From: CANHVK01 sp046304235
GTDB taxonomy: Bacteria > Bacteroidota > Bacteroidia > Flavobacteriales_D > Crocinitomicaceae
Assembly (NCBI GenBank): GCA_046304235.1
Contig: JBKCEW010000046.1
Location: 1-14,201 of the forward strand
Reading direction: 5' to 3'
DNA: 14,201 nucleotides
Under the pieces are notes generated by a model. It searched no databases, was not told where the DNA came from, and worked only from the letters and a program-made list of their open reading frames with translations. Both the position numbers and the translations under genes were made by a program. This document shows positions 1 to 6,887 of this stretch, piece after piece. The stretch's first letter is position 1, and every line of letters begins with the position of its first letter.

Positions 1-200
1 GAACCTACTATTAAAAAATACATTTTATTATTAAAAAAACTTTTTATTAATTGAAAACAAATTTAACATAATATCATTAAAACTTTTTGATTAATCACAA
101 TTATACCACTAATTTATTAATAGTTGCAATAATTAACCTGCTAAATAACTTAAAACCAAAATATCTACGATTCAGTTTGTAGCAAAACTCATTCAAATAG
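1..200. other. AT-rich stretch without a recognisable gene
   Basis: Very AT-rich sequence with stops in all frames. It probably contains, or runs up to, the left end of the ISAon1-type element that follows. I could not find an inverted copy of that element's presumed right end (about 1498-1520), so the left boundary stays unplaced and may be decayed or truncated. Confidence 0.4.
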
Positions 201-545
201 GATTGTAAACATTTTGATTTAGTAGATTTATTAGAACTTGGAGAAGTTTCAACCAAGAAGATGTTATTTGAAATTCATTTAGATGAAAAAAATGAACTTC
301 CTGCTGGCTTTTCAGCAAATGAATATGAATCAAAAGGTTTTCTTCCTAGTTCCACTATTCAAGATTTTCCTATACGTGGTAAAGCAGTTTATTTAGTTAT
401 AAGGCGTCGCAGGTGGCGTCATAAATTAACACGTAAAGAAATAACGAATAATTATTCTCATGTTGCAAAAGGTTCACGATTAACACAAGAACTTTCTGAT
501 TTTTTAAAAGCTACAGGTCGAGATCCGAGAAGATACGATAAGTAA
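201..545 (+). CDS. ISAon1-family transposase, N-terminal region protein
   Basis: This is the small first protein of ISAon1-type elements, thought to form the N-terminal part of the transposase. The segment ESKGFLPSSTIQDFPIRG, followed by an Arg-rich VIRRRRW block, is typical of the family. The first in-frame ATG is at 261 and gives 94 residues. The reading frame stays open and family-like back to 201 (the residues before the ATG read HFDLVDLLELGEVSTKK), and a TAG lies at 198-200. The family start is therefore probably further upstream and has been lost, or a non-ATG start is used. The frame ends at 545 while the second frame is already open from 508, one base out of register, so the two overlap by about 38 nt before the ATG of the second ORF. 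Function as an active partner is uncertain. Confidence 0.7.
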   Translation, partial: DCKHFDLVDLLELGEVSTKKMLFEIHLDEKNELPAGFSANEYESKGFLPSSTIQDFPIRGKAVYLVIRRRRWRHKLTRKEITNNYSHVAKGSRLTQELSDFLKATGRDPRRYDK

Positions 546-561
546 TATCGCAAGTTATTTT

Positions 562-1497
562 ATGGTTGATGCAAACAAATTCCGACGTCACTATAAGAAA
601 AAAGTGAGTGGTTTTTCTTCTTGGGAACAATTGTCACATGCAGAAGAATATACGCTTTATCCAGAAAATATAGGAGAAAAAGTGAGTATTGATGAAGTGT
701 CATTAAGTGATGGAGAACTCTATACTGTTGTTACAAACAAAGAGGGGTGTGGCAAAAATGGTACTTTGATAGCAACTATCAAAGGAACCAAGAGTTCCGT
801 GATAGCTGAAGTGATAGAAAAAATAGATATTACCCAAAGAAATTGTGTCAAAGAAGTGACTTTAGATATGGCGAAAAATATGGAGTCAGCAGTAAAACAA
901 TGCTTTCCAAGTGCTAAATTAGTAACGGATCGATTTCATGTTGTGCGACTTGTGATGGAGGCTTTGCAACATCTTAGGGTAAAATATAGATGGGAAGAAC
1001 TTGAAAAAGAAAATGAAGTCATTAAAAAATCAAAAGAACTAGGGACTCGTTATATACCTACAATCTTAGAAAATGGAGACTCACCAAAACAATTGTTGGC
1101 TAGAAGCAGATATATTATAGCAAAAAAGAAAGCTAATTGGACAGAAAATCAAACGCAAAGAGCAGAATTACTTTTCAAGAATTTTCCTTTACTTGAAACA
1201 GCTTATAATCATGCATTATACTTTCGAAATATGTATGAAGAAAAAACTAGAGAAGATGCTCAAATAAAAATAAATGAATGGATAGCAAAAACTCCTGAGC
1301 TAAACATCAAAGAATTTACAACTGTGACGTATACGATAAGTCAAAATATGGAACAGATTCTAAACTTCTTTGATAATAGAAGTACTAATGCTAATGCTGA
1401 ATCTTTCAATGCTAAATTAAAATTATTTAGAGCAAATCAAAGAGGTGTAAAAGATAGGGCTTTCTTCTTGTTCAGATTGATGAAATTATTTGCATAG
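562..1497 (+). CDS. ISAon1-family DDE transposase
   Basis: A 311-residue transposase of the ISL3-like DDE class that would catalyse transposition of the element it lies in. The likely catalytic residues are present and in the usual order: Asp44 in VSIDEVSLS, Asp123 in LVTDRFHVV, and Glu280 in RSTNANAESFNAKLK. The C-terminus FFLFRLMKLFA is the normal family ending, so the protein looks full length at that end. The ATG at 562 follows the upstream small ORF after a 16-bp gap. The same frame is open back to 508, and the encoded residues (DTISNIASYFMVDANK) also look family-like, so translation may enter from the first ORF by frameshifting or start at a non-ATG codon. No stop or frameshift is visible in the body, so it could be active if its ends are intact. 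Confidence 0.85.
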   Translation: MVDANKFRRHYKKKVSGFSSWEQLSHAEEYTLYPENIGEKVSIDEVSLSDGELYTVVTNKEGCGKNGTLIATIKGTKSSVIAEVIEKIDITQRNCVKEVTLDMAKNMESAVKQCFPSAKLVTDRFHVVRLVMEALQHLRVKYRWEELEKENEVIKKSKELGTRYIPTILENGDSPKQLLARSRYIIAKKKANWTENQTQRAELLFKNFPLLETAYNHALYFRNMYEEKTREDAQIKINEWIAKTPELNIKEFTTVTYTISQNMEQILNFFDNRSTNANAESFNAKLKLFRANQRGVKDRAFFLFRLMKLFA

Positions 1498-1520
1498 TCC
1501 CATAAAAATATTGTTGACCC

Positions 1521-1820
1521 CGTTTATGTCCTAATTGTCTTTGCATTTCCAAAGCTGATATCCCTTTTTTTAGAGAAACTCATAAAAGCCAAACATAAAT
1601 ACCAAGTTATTAATGGTAGATTAGAGTGCTCCATAAAAGTTCCAGTCTTTAATGTTGTTCTAAATGAACATTCTTTACATTGCCACTTTGATTTCAACCA
1701 ATAATGTTCTGTTGAACTACATTTCTTGCAAATAACACCTTGCCTTTCTCTCTCTTCTTTAAAATGATTTTTGCAACTTTCGTTTGTAGGGAACTGTTTT
1801 GTAAAATCTAATATTGACAT
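1521..1820 (-). pseudogene. IS1595-family transposase, N-terminal fragment with frameshift
   Basis: It encodes the zinc-ribbon N-terminal domain of an IS1595 transposase, starting MSILDFTKQFPTNESCK. Two Cys pairs are visible: CKKC, and a CKEC in KWQCKECSFRTTLKTGTF. It closely parallels the first 100 residues of the copy at 10446-11133. After about residue 84 the annotated frame diverges (KKRDISFGNAK). A one-base shift restores the expected KKGISALEMQRQLGHKR, so there is a single-base indel in or near the run of A's that encodes the Lys codons. The fragment then stops at the junction with the ISAon1 element, so all catalytic residues are missing. It is non-functional. Confidence 0.85.
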
Positions 1821-1845
1821 AATCTTTGATTTTTTTACAAAGATT
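1821..1845 (-). promoter_or_regulatory. Hairpin abutting the IS1595 transposase start codon (copy 1)
   Basis: AATCTTTG (1821-1828) and CAAAGATT (1838-1845) are perfect 8-bp inverted repeats with a 9-nt loop. The stem ends at the base next to the ATG of the IS1595 transposase. An equivalent stem (AATCTTT / AAAGATT) lies at the same place in the second IS1595 copy. Occlusion of translation initiation is inference. Confidence 0.45.
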
Positions 1846-1852
1846 AAATCAG

Positions 1853-1877
1853 CAGAACATAATCTATTTATGTTCTG
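1853..1877. repeat. Perfect 10-bp palindrome in the IS1595 terminus
   Basis: CAGAACATAA (1853-1862) and TTATGTTCTG (1868-1877) are perfect inverted repeats around a 5-nt spacer, 19 bp inside the outer end of copy 1. The outer arm TTATGTTCTG is kept in copy 2 (about 11183-11192), but the inner arm there is degenerate. This may be a transposase-binding site or part of the terminal structure. Confidence 0.45.
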
Positions 1878-2084
1878 GTATAATTGCGTTTACTCAAAAA
1901 ATTAATAATGCAATGTTGACTTCTATATGAAATATTGGTTTTATGTTATAAGAGTAATTTTTGATTATTTATAAAAATAGTGGGCTAATAAACAAAAGTA
2001 GGCTGAAATCATCGGTAAGCTTTATGTTTACTAGCTTTGAGACAAATCAAATGCTTTGAATAAAAAAACTGCTTTTATTCTAAC

Positions 2085-2960
2085 TCTACAATTATCAAAA
2101 AAGAAGAAAAAAGAGTGGTAAACAACTATACAAATGTTATGCTTGTGGCAAACAATATGTTGTAGGAAACCGATTTAATTGCAGAAAAAATTTGGTGTGA
2201 ATATGTAACGGGTAAACAAACTTATTCTCAATTATCGATAAAATATGGTTGCTCAAAAAAGACAACCCGACGTAAAATAGACTCTAAAAACTAAACGAGA
2301 AACTGATTTTCATAGTGTTGTAAATGTATTAATGGATACAACATATTTTAGACTATGTTTTGGAGTAATTGTTTTTAAAGATAGTTTGTCGGGTATCATC
2401 TTATTGAAAAAATTCGTTAAGCAGGAAACAATTCATTGTACATTGAAGGACTTTCAGAAATAACAAAAAGAGGCATTCGAATACAGTCTGAAATTTGTAA
2501 TGGAAGAAAAGGTTTAATTTCGATACTTCCAGATGTTCGAGTTCAAATGTGTCATTTTCATCAAGAACAATTGTCAGTAGATACTTAACAAAGTATTCTA
2601 AAATGCAGATAAGTAAAGAATTATGGGAGCTTTCCTACTATTTAAATTTACAGATAAAGAAAGTTTTTCTTGGAGGGTTGGACGATTAGCATTGTAAGTG
2701 GAAAAACTTCTTAAATGAGCGCAAGATAGAAGATAAATACAAAAAAGATATATTCATAAGAAACTAAGAAGTTATTATCGAAGTTTATAAATAAATATAC
2801 ATTGGTTATTTACTTGGTATGACAATTTAGATCATAAATTACCAAATATAACAAATTCATTCGAAGGACACTTTTCAGATTCGAAAAATAAACTCGAAAC
2901 CACAATGGCTTAACAAAAGAACGAACGAAGAAATTCATAGATGAGTTTTTAAAGATATGA
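2085..2960 (+). pseudogene. Decayed IS256-family transposase, Zn-ribbon variant
   Basis: No frame here is open for long, but successive frames encode consecutive family-like segments. In order they are GKQLYKCYACGKQYVVGNRF (a zinc-ribbon half), EYVTGKQTYSQLSIKYGCSK (an HTH-like block), a MDTTYF segment with the likely first catalytic Asp, and GLSEITKRGIRIQSEICNGR followed by QMCHFHQEQ. The end reads NSFEGHFSDSKNKL and FIDEFLKI before a TGA at 2958-2960. This order matches the Zn-binding variant of IS256-type transposases in Bacteroidota. Many stops and indels separate the blocks. In the CNGRKG segment an Asn stands where relatives have CDGR, so the probable second catalytic Asp is also lost. 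It is dead. The N-terminal limit is approximate. Confidence 0.75.
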
Positions 2961-3028
2961 GAACTCTAAAACATCGGTGAGAATTAATAAAATCCCAACG
3001 ATATAATATTTTAACTTTCATCAAAATA

Positions 3029-3083
3029 TCCTTAGAAAGTTGCACTCAAGCAGAGCTTGAGTACGTTTCTTTTGATCTAAGGA
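3029..3083. repeat. Nested palindrome downstream of wecB
   Basis: Two perfect 8-bp stems are nested: TCCTTAGA (3029-3036) with TCTAAGGA (3076-3083), and inside them ACTCAAGC (3044-3051) with GCTTGAGT (3055-3062) around a 3-nt loop. It lies about 50 bp past the wecB stop codon in the direction of transcription. It could end that transcript, but no strong U-run follows on the minus strand. It could equally be a terminal structure of the decayed element to the left. Confidence 0.35.
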
Positions 3084-3130
3084 AACTACAAAATAAGAAA
3101 ATACGATTTAAACCATCACACCAAACTAGT

Positions 3131-4207
3131 TTAATTATTTAATATAGTATAGATTATTTTAGCAATTCTTTCTCCAGAACGACCATCCCAAAATGTCGGC
3201 GTTTCATATTTCTTAATATTATTTTTAATTAAAAAATGATGAATTATTGGATAAATTTCATCATATTCTTTAATCAATGTATTTGAACCAACAGTTAAAG
3301 TTATAGGTCTTTCTGTAGTAGATCTTAATGTAAAGCAAGGCACTTTCAAAAAAGTTGTTTCTTCTTGAACACCTCCAGAATCAGTTAATACAAACGTTGC
3401 GTTTTTTTCCAAATTGATAAAAGAAAAATAATCTAAAGGTTCTAAAAAACTAATATTATCAAATTTTTCATTTAATTCTTTCAATAATTTATTTGTTCTT
3501 GGATGCACAGGAAAAACTAAATGAATGTCTTTTGATACCTTAATTAATTGCCACATTATTTTTCTTAGATTTAAGATATCATCTACATTTACAGGTCGAT
3601 GTAGTGTAACAAGTGCATATTTTGATGAAATATTAAAATTGTTTATATTTTTTTTATTTTTGTCTATATTTTTGATTAGACTGTCAATCATCACATTACC
3701 TACCATAAAAATCTTCTCAATATTATGTCCTTCACGAATCAAGTTTTCTGTTGCATCCTGTGATGGTGTAAAAAAATAATCTGAGATTGCGTCTGTTAAA
3801 ATACGATTAGTTTCTTCAGGCATATTTTTATCAAATGAACGAAGACCGGCTTCTATGTGAGCTACTTTTATACCAAGTTTACTTGCTGTAATAGCACCAA
3901 AAGCTGTAGCATTAACATCTCCATAAACACATACTAAATCAAAAACTATCTCTATTAACAGCTTCTCCATTGAAATAATCCCTTTTGACAATTGGTTTAA
4001 AGAAGTACCACCAGATATTTCTAAATTAAAATCTGGCATTGGAATATCCAATTGTTCAAAAAAAATATCAGACATATTTATATCATGATGTTGACCCGAA
4101 TGAAGTATATTTTGCTCTATAGAAGAATAAGCTGAAAGAGCATGATAAACAGGAGCTAACTTCATGAAGTTTGGCCTTGCACCAACAACGTGTAATATTT
4201 TTAGCAT
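3131..4207 (-). CDS. wecB: UDP-N-acetylglucosamine 2-epimerase (non-hydrolysing)
   Basis: A cytoplasmic enzyme of 358 residues that interconverts UDP-GlcNAc and UDP-ManNAc, supplying ManNAc-type sugars for surface polysaccharides. Family blocks seen in order: GARPNFMK (9-16), HSGQHHD (36-42), YGDVNAT (95-101), HIEAGLRS (117-124), MPEETNR (129-135), TLHRPVN (201-207), HPRT (235-238), TDSGGVQEE (275-283) and RSTTERP (295-301). Length and motifs are those of the full-length family; TLHRPVN is a common variant of the HRREN block. It starts 17 bp after the stop of the upstream glycosyltransferase, so the two are very probably co-transcribed. No UDP-ManNAc dehydrogenase follows; to the left there are only transposon remains, so either the product is used as ManNAc or the next gene lies elsewhere. 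Confidence 0.95.
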   Translation of the reverse strand: MLKILHVVGARPNFMKLAPVYHALSAYSSIEQNILHSGQHHDINMSDIFFEQLDIPMPDFNLEISGGTSLNQLSKGIISMEKLLIEIVFDLVCVYGDVNATAFGAITASKLGIKVAHIEAGLRSFDKNMPEETNRILTDAISDYFFTPSQDATENLIREGHNIEKIFMVGNVMIDSLIKNIDKNKKNINNFNISSKYALVTLHRPVNVDDILNLRKIMWQLIKVSKDIHLVFPVHPRTNKLLKELNEKFDNISFLEPLDYFSFINLEKNATFVLTDSGGVQEETTFLKVPCFTLRSTTERPITLTVGSNTLIKEYDEIYPIIHHFLIKNNIKKYETPTFWDGRSGERIAKIIYTILNN

Positions 4208-4224
4208 ATGTTCAGATATTAAAA

Positions 4225-5412
4225 TTAATGTTTATTTATAAAATAATTAAAATCAATTATTTTCAACTCAGCAATTCTAGACCAAGAATAATTTAATTTT
4301 ATATTTTCCCTTGAATTTATTGACTTAAGATTATATATATTCTTGTTATTATACAAAATAAGAATCTTATTAGCTAAATCAATATAATTGTTTGTCTTAA
4401 AACTAAATCCACAATCTTTTATTAATTTTTTATTTGAAATTGTATCATTTATTATAATCGGTAATCCACATGACATAGCATCTAACCTACTTGTACTTTC
4501 TTGATTTGGCCATACACCAATATTAGATGACGAATATATCAAAGGTAAATCACTATTAACTACAAAATCTTTAACTAAACAATTAGAATTCTCCAAAAGT
4601 TTAAGTTTATAAATATCTGTACCTTTTCCTACAAATAATGCTTTAATATTTTTATAACCCAAATTGAATAGATAATTTACAGCTTTAGCTAATAATAGTG
4701 GATTTTTATCTTCATTTAATCTACCTGTATAAATACATAAAAAATCATTATCATTTAAGTTAATGCTTTGTCTAAATTTTTGTTTTTCTTGACTAGAAAA
4801 TCTTATGCTTGAAAACTTATTGGTGTCCACACCTAAAGCACTCAATTTAATTTTAGATTTTGGAATACCATAAATCAAATTGATATTAAAAGCAACATCC
4901 TTTGCTATTGGATAATATTTAGAAATATATTTAGATGTTTTTCTACCTAGATTAAACATTCTGACATAATACATAAGTTCTTTCCAATTCTTTGGCCAGT
5001 GTAAAATTGAAGTGTGAAGCCTACTTTCTGTGAAAATTTCATAACCTATTTCTGACTTCAATTTAATTACATTCAAAAAATCTATAGTTAATATTTCAGT
5101 TAAATAAACTATATCCGGCTTCAATTCCCTAAGTTTTTCATTTAACTCACTAATATGCAAACCACCTAAATTTGAATGCTTATTTCTATGTAAAACATAA
5201 TGTTCTTTAGGAAAAACACCACTTTCAACAACTTTCTCACCTAAAAAATCACTATAAACAGAATCATATAATTCAGTTTGATCTGCATAAACTTGAAGAT
5301 CTGAAGTAACTAAATGAACTTCACAACCAAACTTACCAAAAGCACTGGGCAAATAATTTTCAACATAACCCATTTTTTCAGAAAACCATTTATTTATAAA
5401 AACTATTTTCAT
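4225..5412 (-). CDS. Glycosyltransferase, GT4-like (GT-B fold)
   Basis: A 395-residue protein with the two-domain GT-B layout; it would transfer an activated sugar to a growing surface glycan at the cytoplasmic face of the membrane. The C-terminal half carries LGVDTNKF (193-200), YTGRLNEDKNP (228-238), VGKG (261-264) and ESTSRLDAMSCGLPII (305-320). The last is the usual E-x7-E region, but the second acidic position is Asp311 rather than Glu. The N-terminal domain is closely related to the fragment at 11212-11397 (29 of 62 positions identical by eye), so the locus once had two related transferases. Donor and acceptor cannot be read from the sequence. The gene is intact, precedes wecB by 17 bp, and has a candidate promoter about 85 bp upstream. 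Confidence 0.88.
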   Translation of the reverse strand: MKIVFINKWFSEKMGYVENYLPSAFGKFGCEVHLVTSDLQVYADQTELYDSVYSDFLGEKVVESGVFPKEHYVLHRNKHSNLGGLHISELNEKLRELKPDIVYLTEILTIDFLNVIKLKSEIGYEIFTESRLHTSILHWPKNWKELMYYVRMFNLGRKTSKYISKYYPIAKDVAFNINLIYGIPKSKIKLSALGVDTNKFSSIRFSSQEKQKFRQSINLNDNDFLCIYTGRLNEDKNPLLLAKAVNYLFNLGYKNIKALFVGKGTDIYKLKLLENSNCLVKDFVVNSDLPLIYSSSNIGVWPNQESTSRLDAMSCGLPIIINDTISNKKLIKDCGFSFKTNNYIDLANKILILYNNKNIYNLKSINSRENIKLNYSWSRIAELKIIDFNYFINKH

Positions 5413-5497
5413 TTATTTAAATATAAATTTTAAAAAAGAGTAATTTTGCACAAATAAATCTAAAAAATAAGAAGTAAAAGTATACCCATTTTAGGAA

Positions 5498-5505
5498 CAA
5501 AGATA
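5498..5505 (-). promoter_or_regulatory. Candidate Bacteroidota -7 promoter element
   Basis: On the minus strand this reads TATCTTTG, a match to the Bacteroidota -7 consensus TAnnTTTG. It lies about 85 bp upstream of the glycosyltransferase ATG at 5412. No convincing -33 TTTG is seen at the usual spacing. It could drive the glycosyltransferase-wecB pair independently of the genes beyond the insertion pile-up. Confidence 0.35.
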
Positions 5506-5591
5506 CAAATTAGAAGTATTATTGAAAAAATAATAAAGAAATATAAATGTCATTAACGCCATTATTATATAAGAATTTATTTAGTCGACCC

Positions 5592-5756
5592 TTAAAAAGC
5601 CAATCTTTGATTTCGATATTCGTTTAGAATAACCATTTGAATAGACGGAATATTTTTCAATTGGGATATTATTATTTTCATAAACAGCCAAAAAGATTTT
5701 TTCCATTTATTCATCATCCTTTTAAAGTTGTAAGCTGCTGCTGCGGTAAAGGGCTC
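5592..5756 (-). pseudogene. IS5-family transposase, C-terminal remnant
   Basis: On the minus strand this encodes TAAAAYNFKRMMNKWKKSF and about 30 further residues to a TAA at 5592. The AAAAxNFKRxMN segment followed by a basic-aromatic tail is how many Bacteroidota IS5-family transposases end. The reading frame is lost towards 5757, where the IS3 element begins. The N-terminal part of the same kind of transposase is found on the same strand at about 7062-7227, on the other side of the IS3, so these are probably the two ends of one interrupted gene. About 300 residues from the middle are missing. Not functional. Confidence 0.6.
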
Positions 5757-5812
5757 CTTTTTTACGACAGTTTAAAAATAGAGTATTAACTTTAAAACAG
5801 TCAAAAAAAGGT

Positions 5813-6079
5813 ATGAAAAAGTCAAAATTCACCGAGGCACAGATAATCAAGGTGCTAAAATCACAAGAAGAAGGAAAAAAAGTAAGTGAAATTTGTCGTG
5901 AATTTGGTATTTCCGAACCAACATTTTACAATTGGAAAAGTAAATATGGAGGAATGACACTTTCTGAATTACAACGTGTGAAAGAGTTAGAGGAAGAAAA
6001 TGCGCGATTAAAACGTATTGTTGCTGACCAGCAATTATCAATAGATATTCTTAAAGAAGTAAATTCAAAAAAGTGGTAA
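5813..6079 (+). CDS. IS3-family transposase OrfA (IS407-like)
   Basis: The DNA-binding half of an IS3-type transposase, 88 residues. An HTH lies at about residues 8-42 (FTEAQIIKVL through EICREFGISEPTFYNWKSKYGG), followed by a leucine-zipper-like segment at about 53-82 (VKELEEENARLKRIV), which in this family drives multimerisation. The gene ends at a TAA at 6077-6079. Just before it is the heptamer A AAA AAG at 6067-6073, in the register needed for -1 frameshifting into the next frame, giving a KKVVTSYQRE junction. This is the usual IS3 way of making the OrfAB fusion. OrfA itself looks intact. Confidence 0.88.
   Translation: MKKSKFTEAQIIKVLKSQEEGKKVSEICREFGISEPTFYNWKSKYGGMTLSELQRVKELEEENARLKRIVADQQLSIDILKEVNSKKW
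6067..6073 (+). promoter_or_regulatory. -1 ribosomal frameshift heptamer A AAA AAG (orfA to orfB)
   Basis: In the orfA frame the codons are AAA (6068-6070) and AAG (6071-6073), preceded by an A. Slipping back one base puts the ribosome on GTG GTA ACG, the start of the orfB frame. It lies two codons before the orfA stop. Frameshifting of this type is established for the IS3 family; its use here is inferred. Confidence 0.7.
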
Positions 6080-6276
6080 CGTCTTATCAAAGAGAGCAAT
6101 GCTTGGAATTCGTTAAGGAATCCTACCCGAATATAAGTCATGCTAAGACGTGTAATATTTTAAATTGCTCTAGAACAAATGTGTATTACGCTAAGAAAAT
6201 GCCATTAAAGGATTTAAAAACGAAAGAAGCGATTGAATCTGTCTTAGGAACAACTCGTTTTGGGCGAAAAAAGTGA
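6073..6276 (+). pseudogene. IS3-family transposase OrfB, 5' part
   Basis: It encodes the N-terminal region of OrfB (VTSYQREQCLEFVKESYP through SVLGTTRFGRKK) and ends at TGA 6274-6276. The catalytic region follows in another frame at 6273-6887. The break is at a run of six A's forming A AAA AAG (6267-6273). Either one A has been lost from an ancestral run of seven, which kills OrfB, or the ribosome slips -1 a second time. A -1 slip gives RKKVIVKVLKS, a smooth family-like join. Treated here as a broken or recoded gene. Confidence 0.75.
6267..6273 (+). promoter_or_regulatory. Second A AAA AAG heptamer, inside orfB
   Basis: The codons here are CGA AAA AAG TGA. The heptamer is identical to the one at 6067-6073 and in the same register, with a stop codon directly after it. 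A -1 slip gives GTG ATA GTA, which continues OrfB. It may be a fortuitous product of A-tract shortening or a working second slip site. Confidence 0.45.
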
Positions 6277-6887
6277 TAGTAAAGGTATTAAAATCCTATC
6301 CTGAATTGAGTGCTTCTAAAATTAGAAGAGTCTACCAAAATGAAGGGTTTTCATTATGGAAAAGAGTTAAAAAAAGAAGATATGATAATCCTGCAAATCC
6401 AATAGCCGTTCCACTTAAAGAGAATGTTGAATGGGCAATGGATTTTATGACAGATGTATTAGTTAATGGCAATAAATTTCGCACATTAAACATTGTAGAT
6501 CAATTTAATCGAAAATGTTTAACGATTGAAATTCAACCGAGCATGCCGGCTTGGAGAGTAATAAACACATTAAATCAAGTAATAGAAAAATACGGAAAAC
6601 CCTCTGGAATTAGAACGGATAACGGACCAGAGTTTACTTCTCATTTATTTCAAAATTGGTTAGAAGAATCAAAAATAGAATGGTTTAAAATCCAAAAAGG
6701 TAAGCCACAACAAAATGCAATTATTGAACCATTTAATCGTACATATCGTGAGGATATTTTAGATGCAAATCTATTTGGAAACTTGGATAATGTTCGCGAT
6801 TTAACACAAACTTGGATAGAAGAATATAATAATGATCGTCCGCATGAAGCATTAAATTACCAAACTCCAAGTGAATATGCAGCGTAA
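6273..6887 (+). pseudogene. IS3-family transposase OrfB, catalytic (rve) part
   Basis: This 204-residue frame holds the integrase-type catalytic core. The DDE residues, numbered from 6273, are Asp57 in WAMDFM, Asp116 in RTDNGPEF and Glu152 in NAIIEPFNRTYRE; the 116-152 spacing is the D(35)E of IS3 transposases. The C-terminus NDRPHEALNYQTPSEYAA is the normal family ending. It is separated from the 5' part of orfB only by the one-base register change at 6267-6273. The GTG at 6273 could serve as a start codon, but that would give a protein lacking the region between the HTH and the core. All catalytic features are intact, so activity depends on whether the break is bypassed. Confidence 0.82.

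Larger units (their letters stand above)
201..1520 (+). mobile_element. ISAon1-type (ISL3-like DDE) two-ORF insertion sequence
   Basis: Two consecutive plus-strand frames match the two-part organisation of ISAon1-family elements: a short N-terminal-region protein and a DDE transposase of about 310 residues. The right edge is set near 1520, because recognisable IS1595 transposase sequence begins at about 1521, 24 bases after the transposase stop. The left edge is uncertain. Coding similarity starts near 201, but no matching terminal inverted repeat was found. Confidence 0.65.
1521..1896 (-). mobile_element. IS1595-family element, truncated copy 1
   Basis: This is the 5' end of an IS1595-family element on the minus strand. 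It resembles the larger copy at 10446-11211 in the transposase 5' region, the start-codon hairpin and the outer terminus (TTATGTTCTGGTA followed by ATTGCG and TACTCA). The side carrying the rest of the transposase is cut off at about 1521, where the ISAon1-type element ends. The outer terminus is placed at 1896 because the two copies stop matching just after TACTCA. Confidence 0.7.

Noticed and set aside
500..506. U UUU UUA as the frameshift site joining the two ISAon1-type ORFs
   Set aside because: A -1 slip there leads into the third frame, not into the transposase frame, so the register is wrong.
1498..1523. A terminal inverted repeat pair for the ISAon1-type element
   Set aside because: No inverted match to the sequence just before 1521 was found in the first 260 bases, so the pair cannot be supported by eye.
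3525..3779. An 84-codon plus-strand open frame
   Set aside because: It lies wholly inside wecB on the opposite strand, and wecB has all its family motifs.
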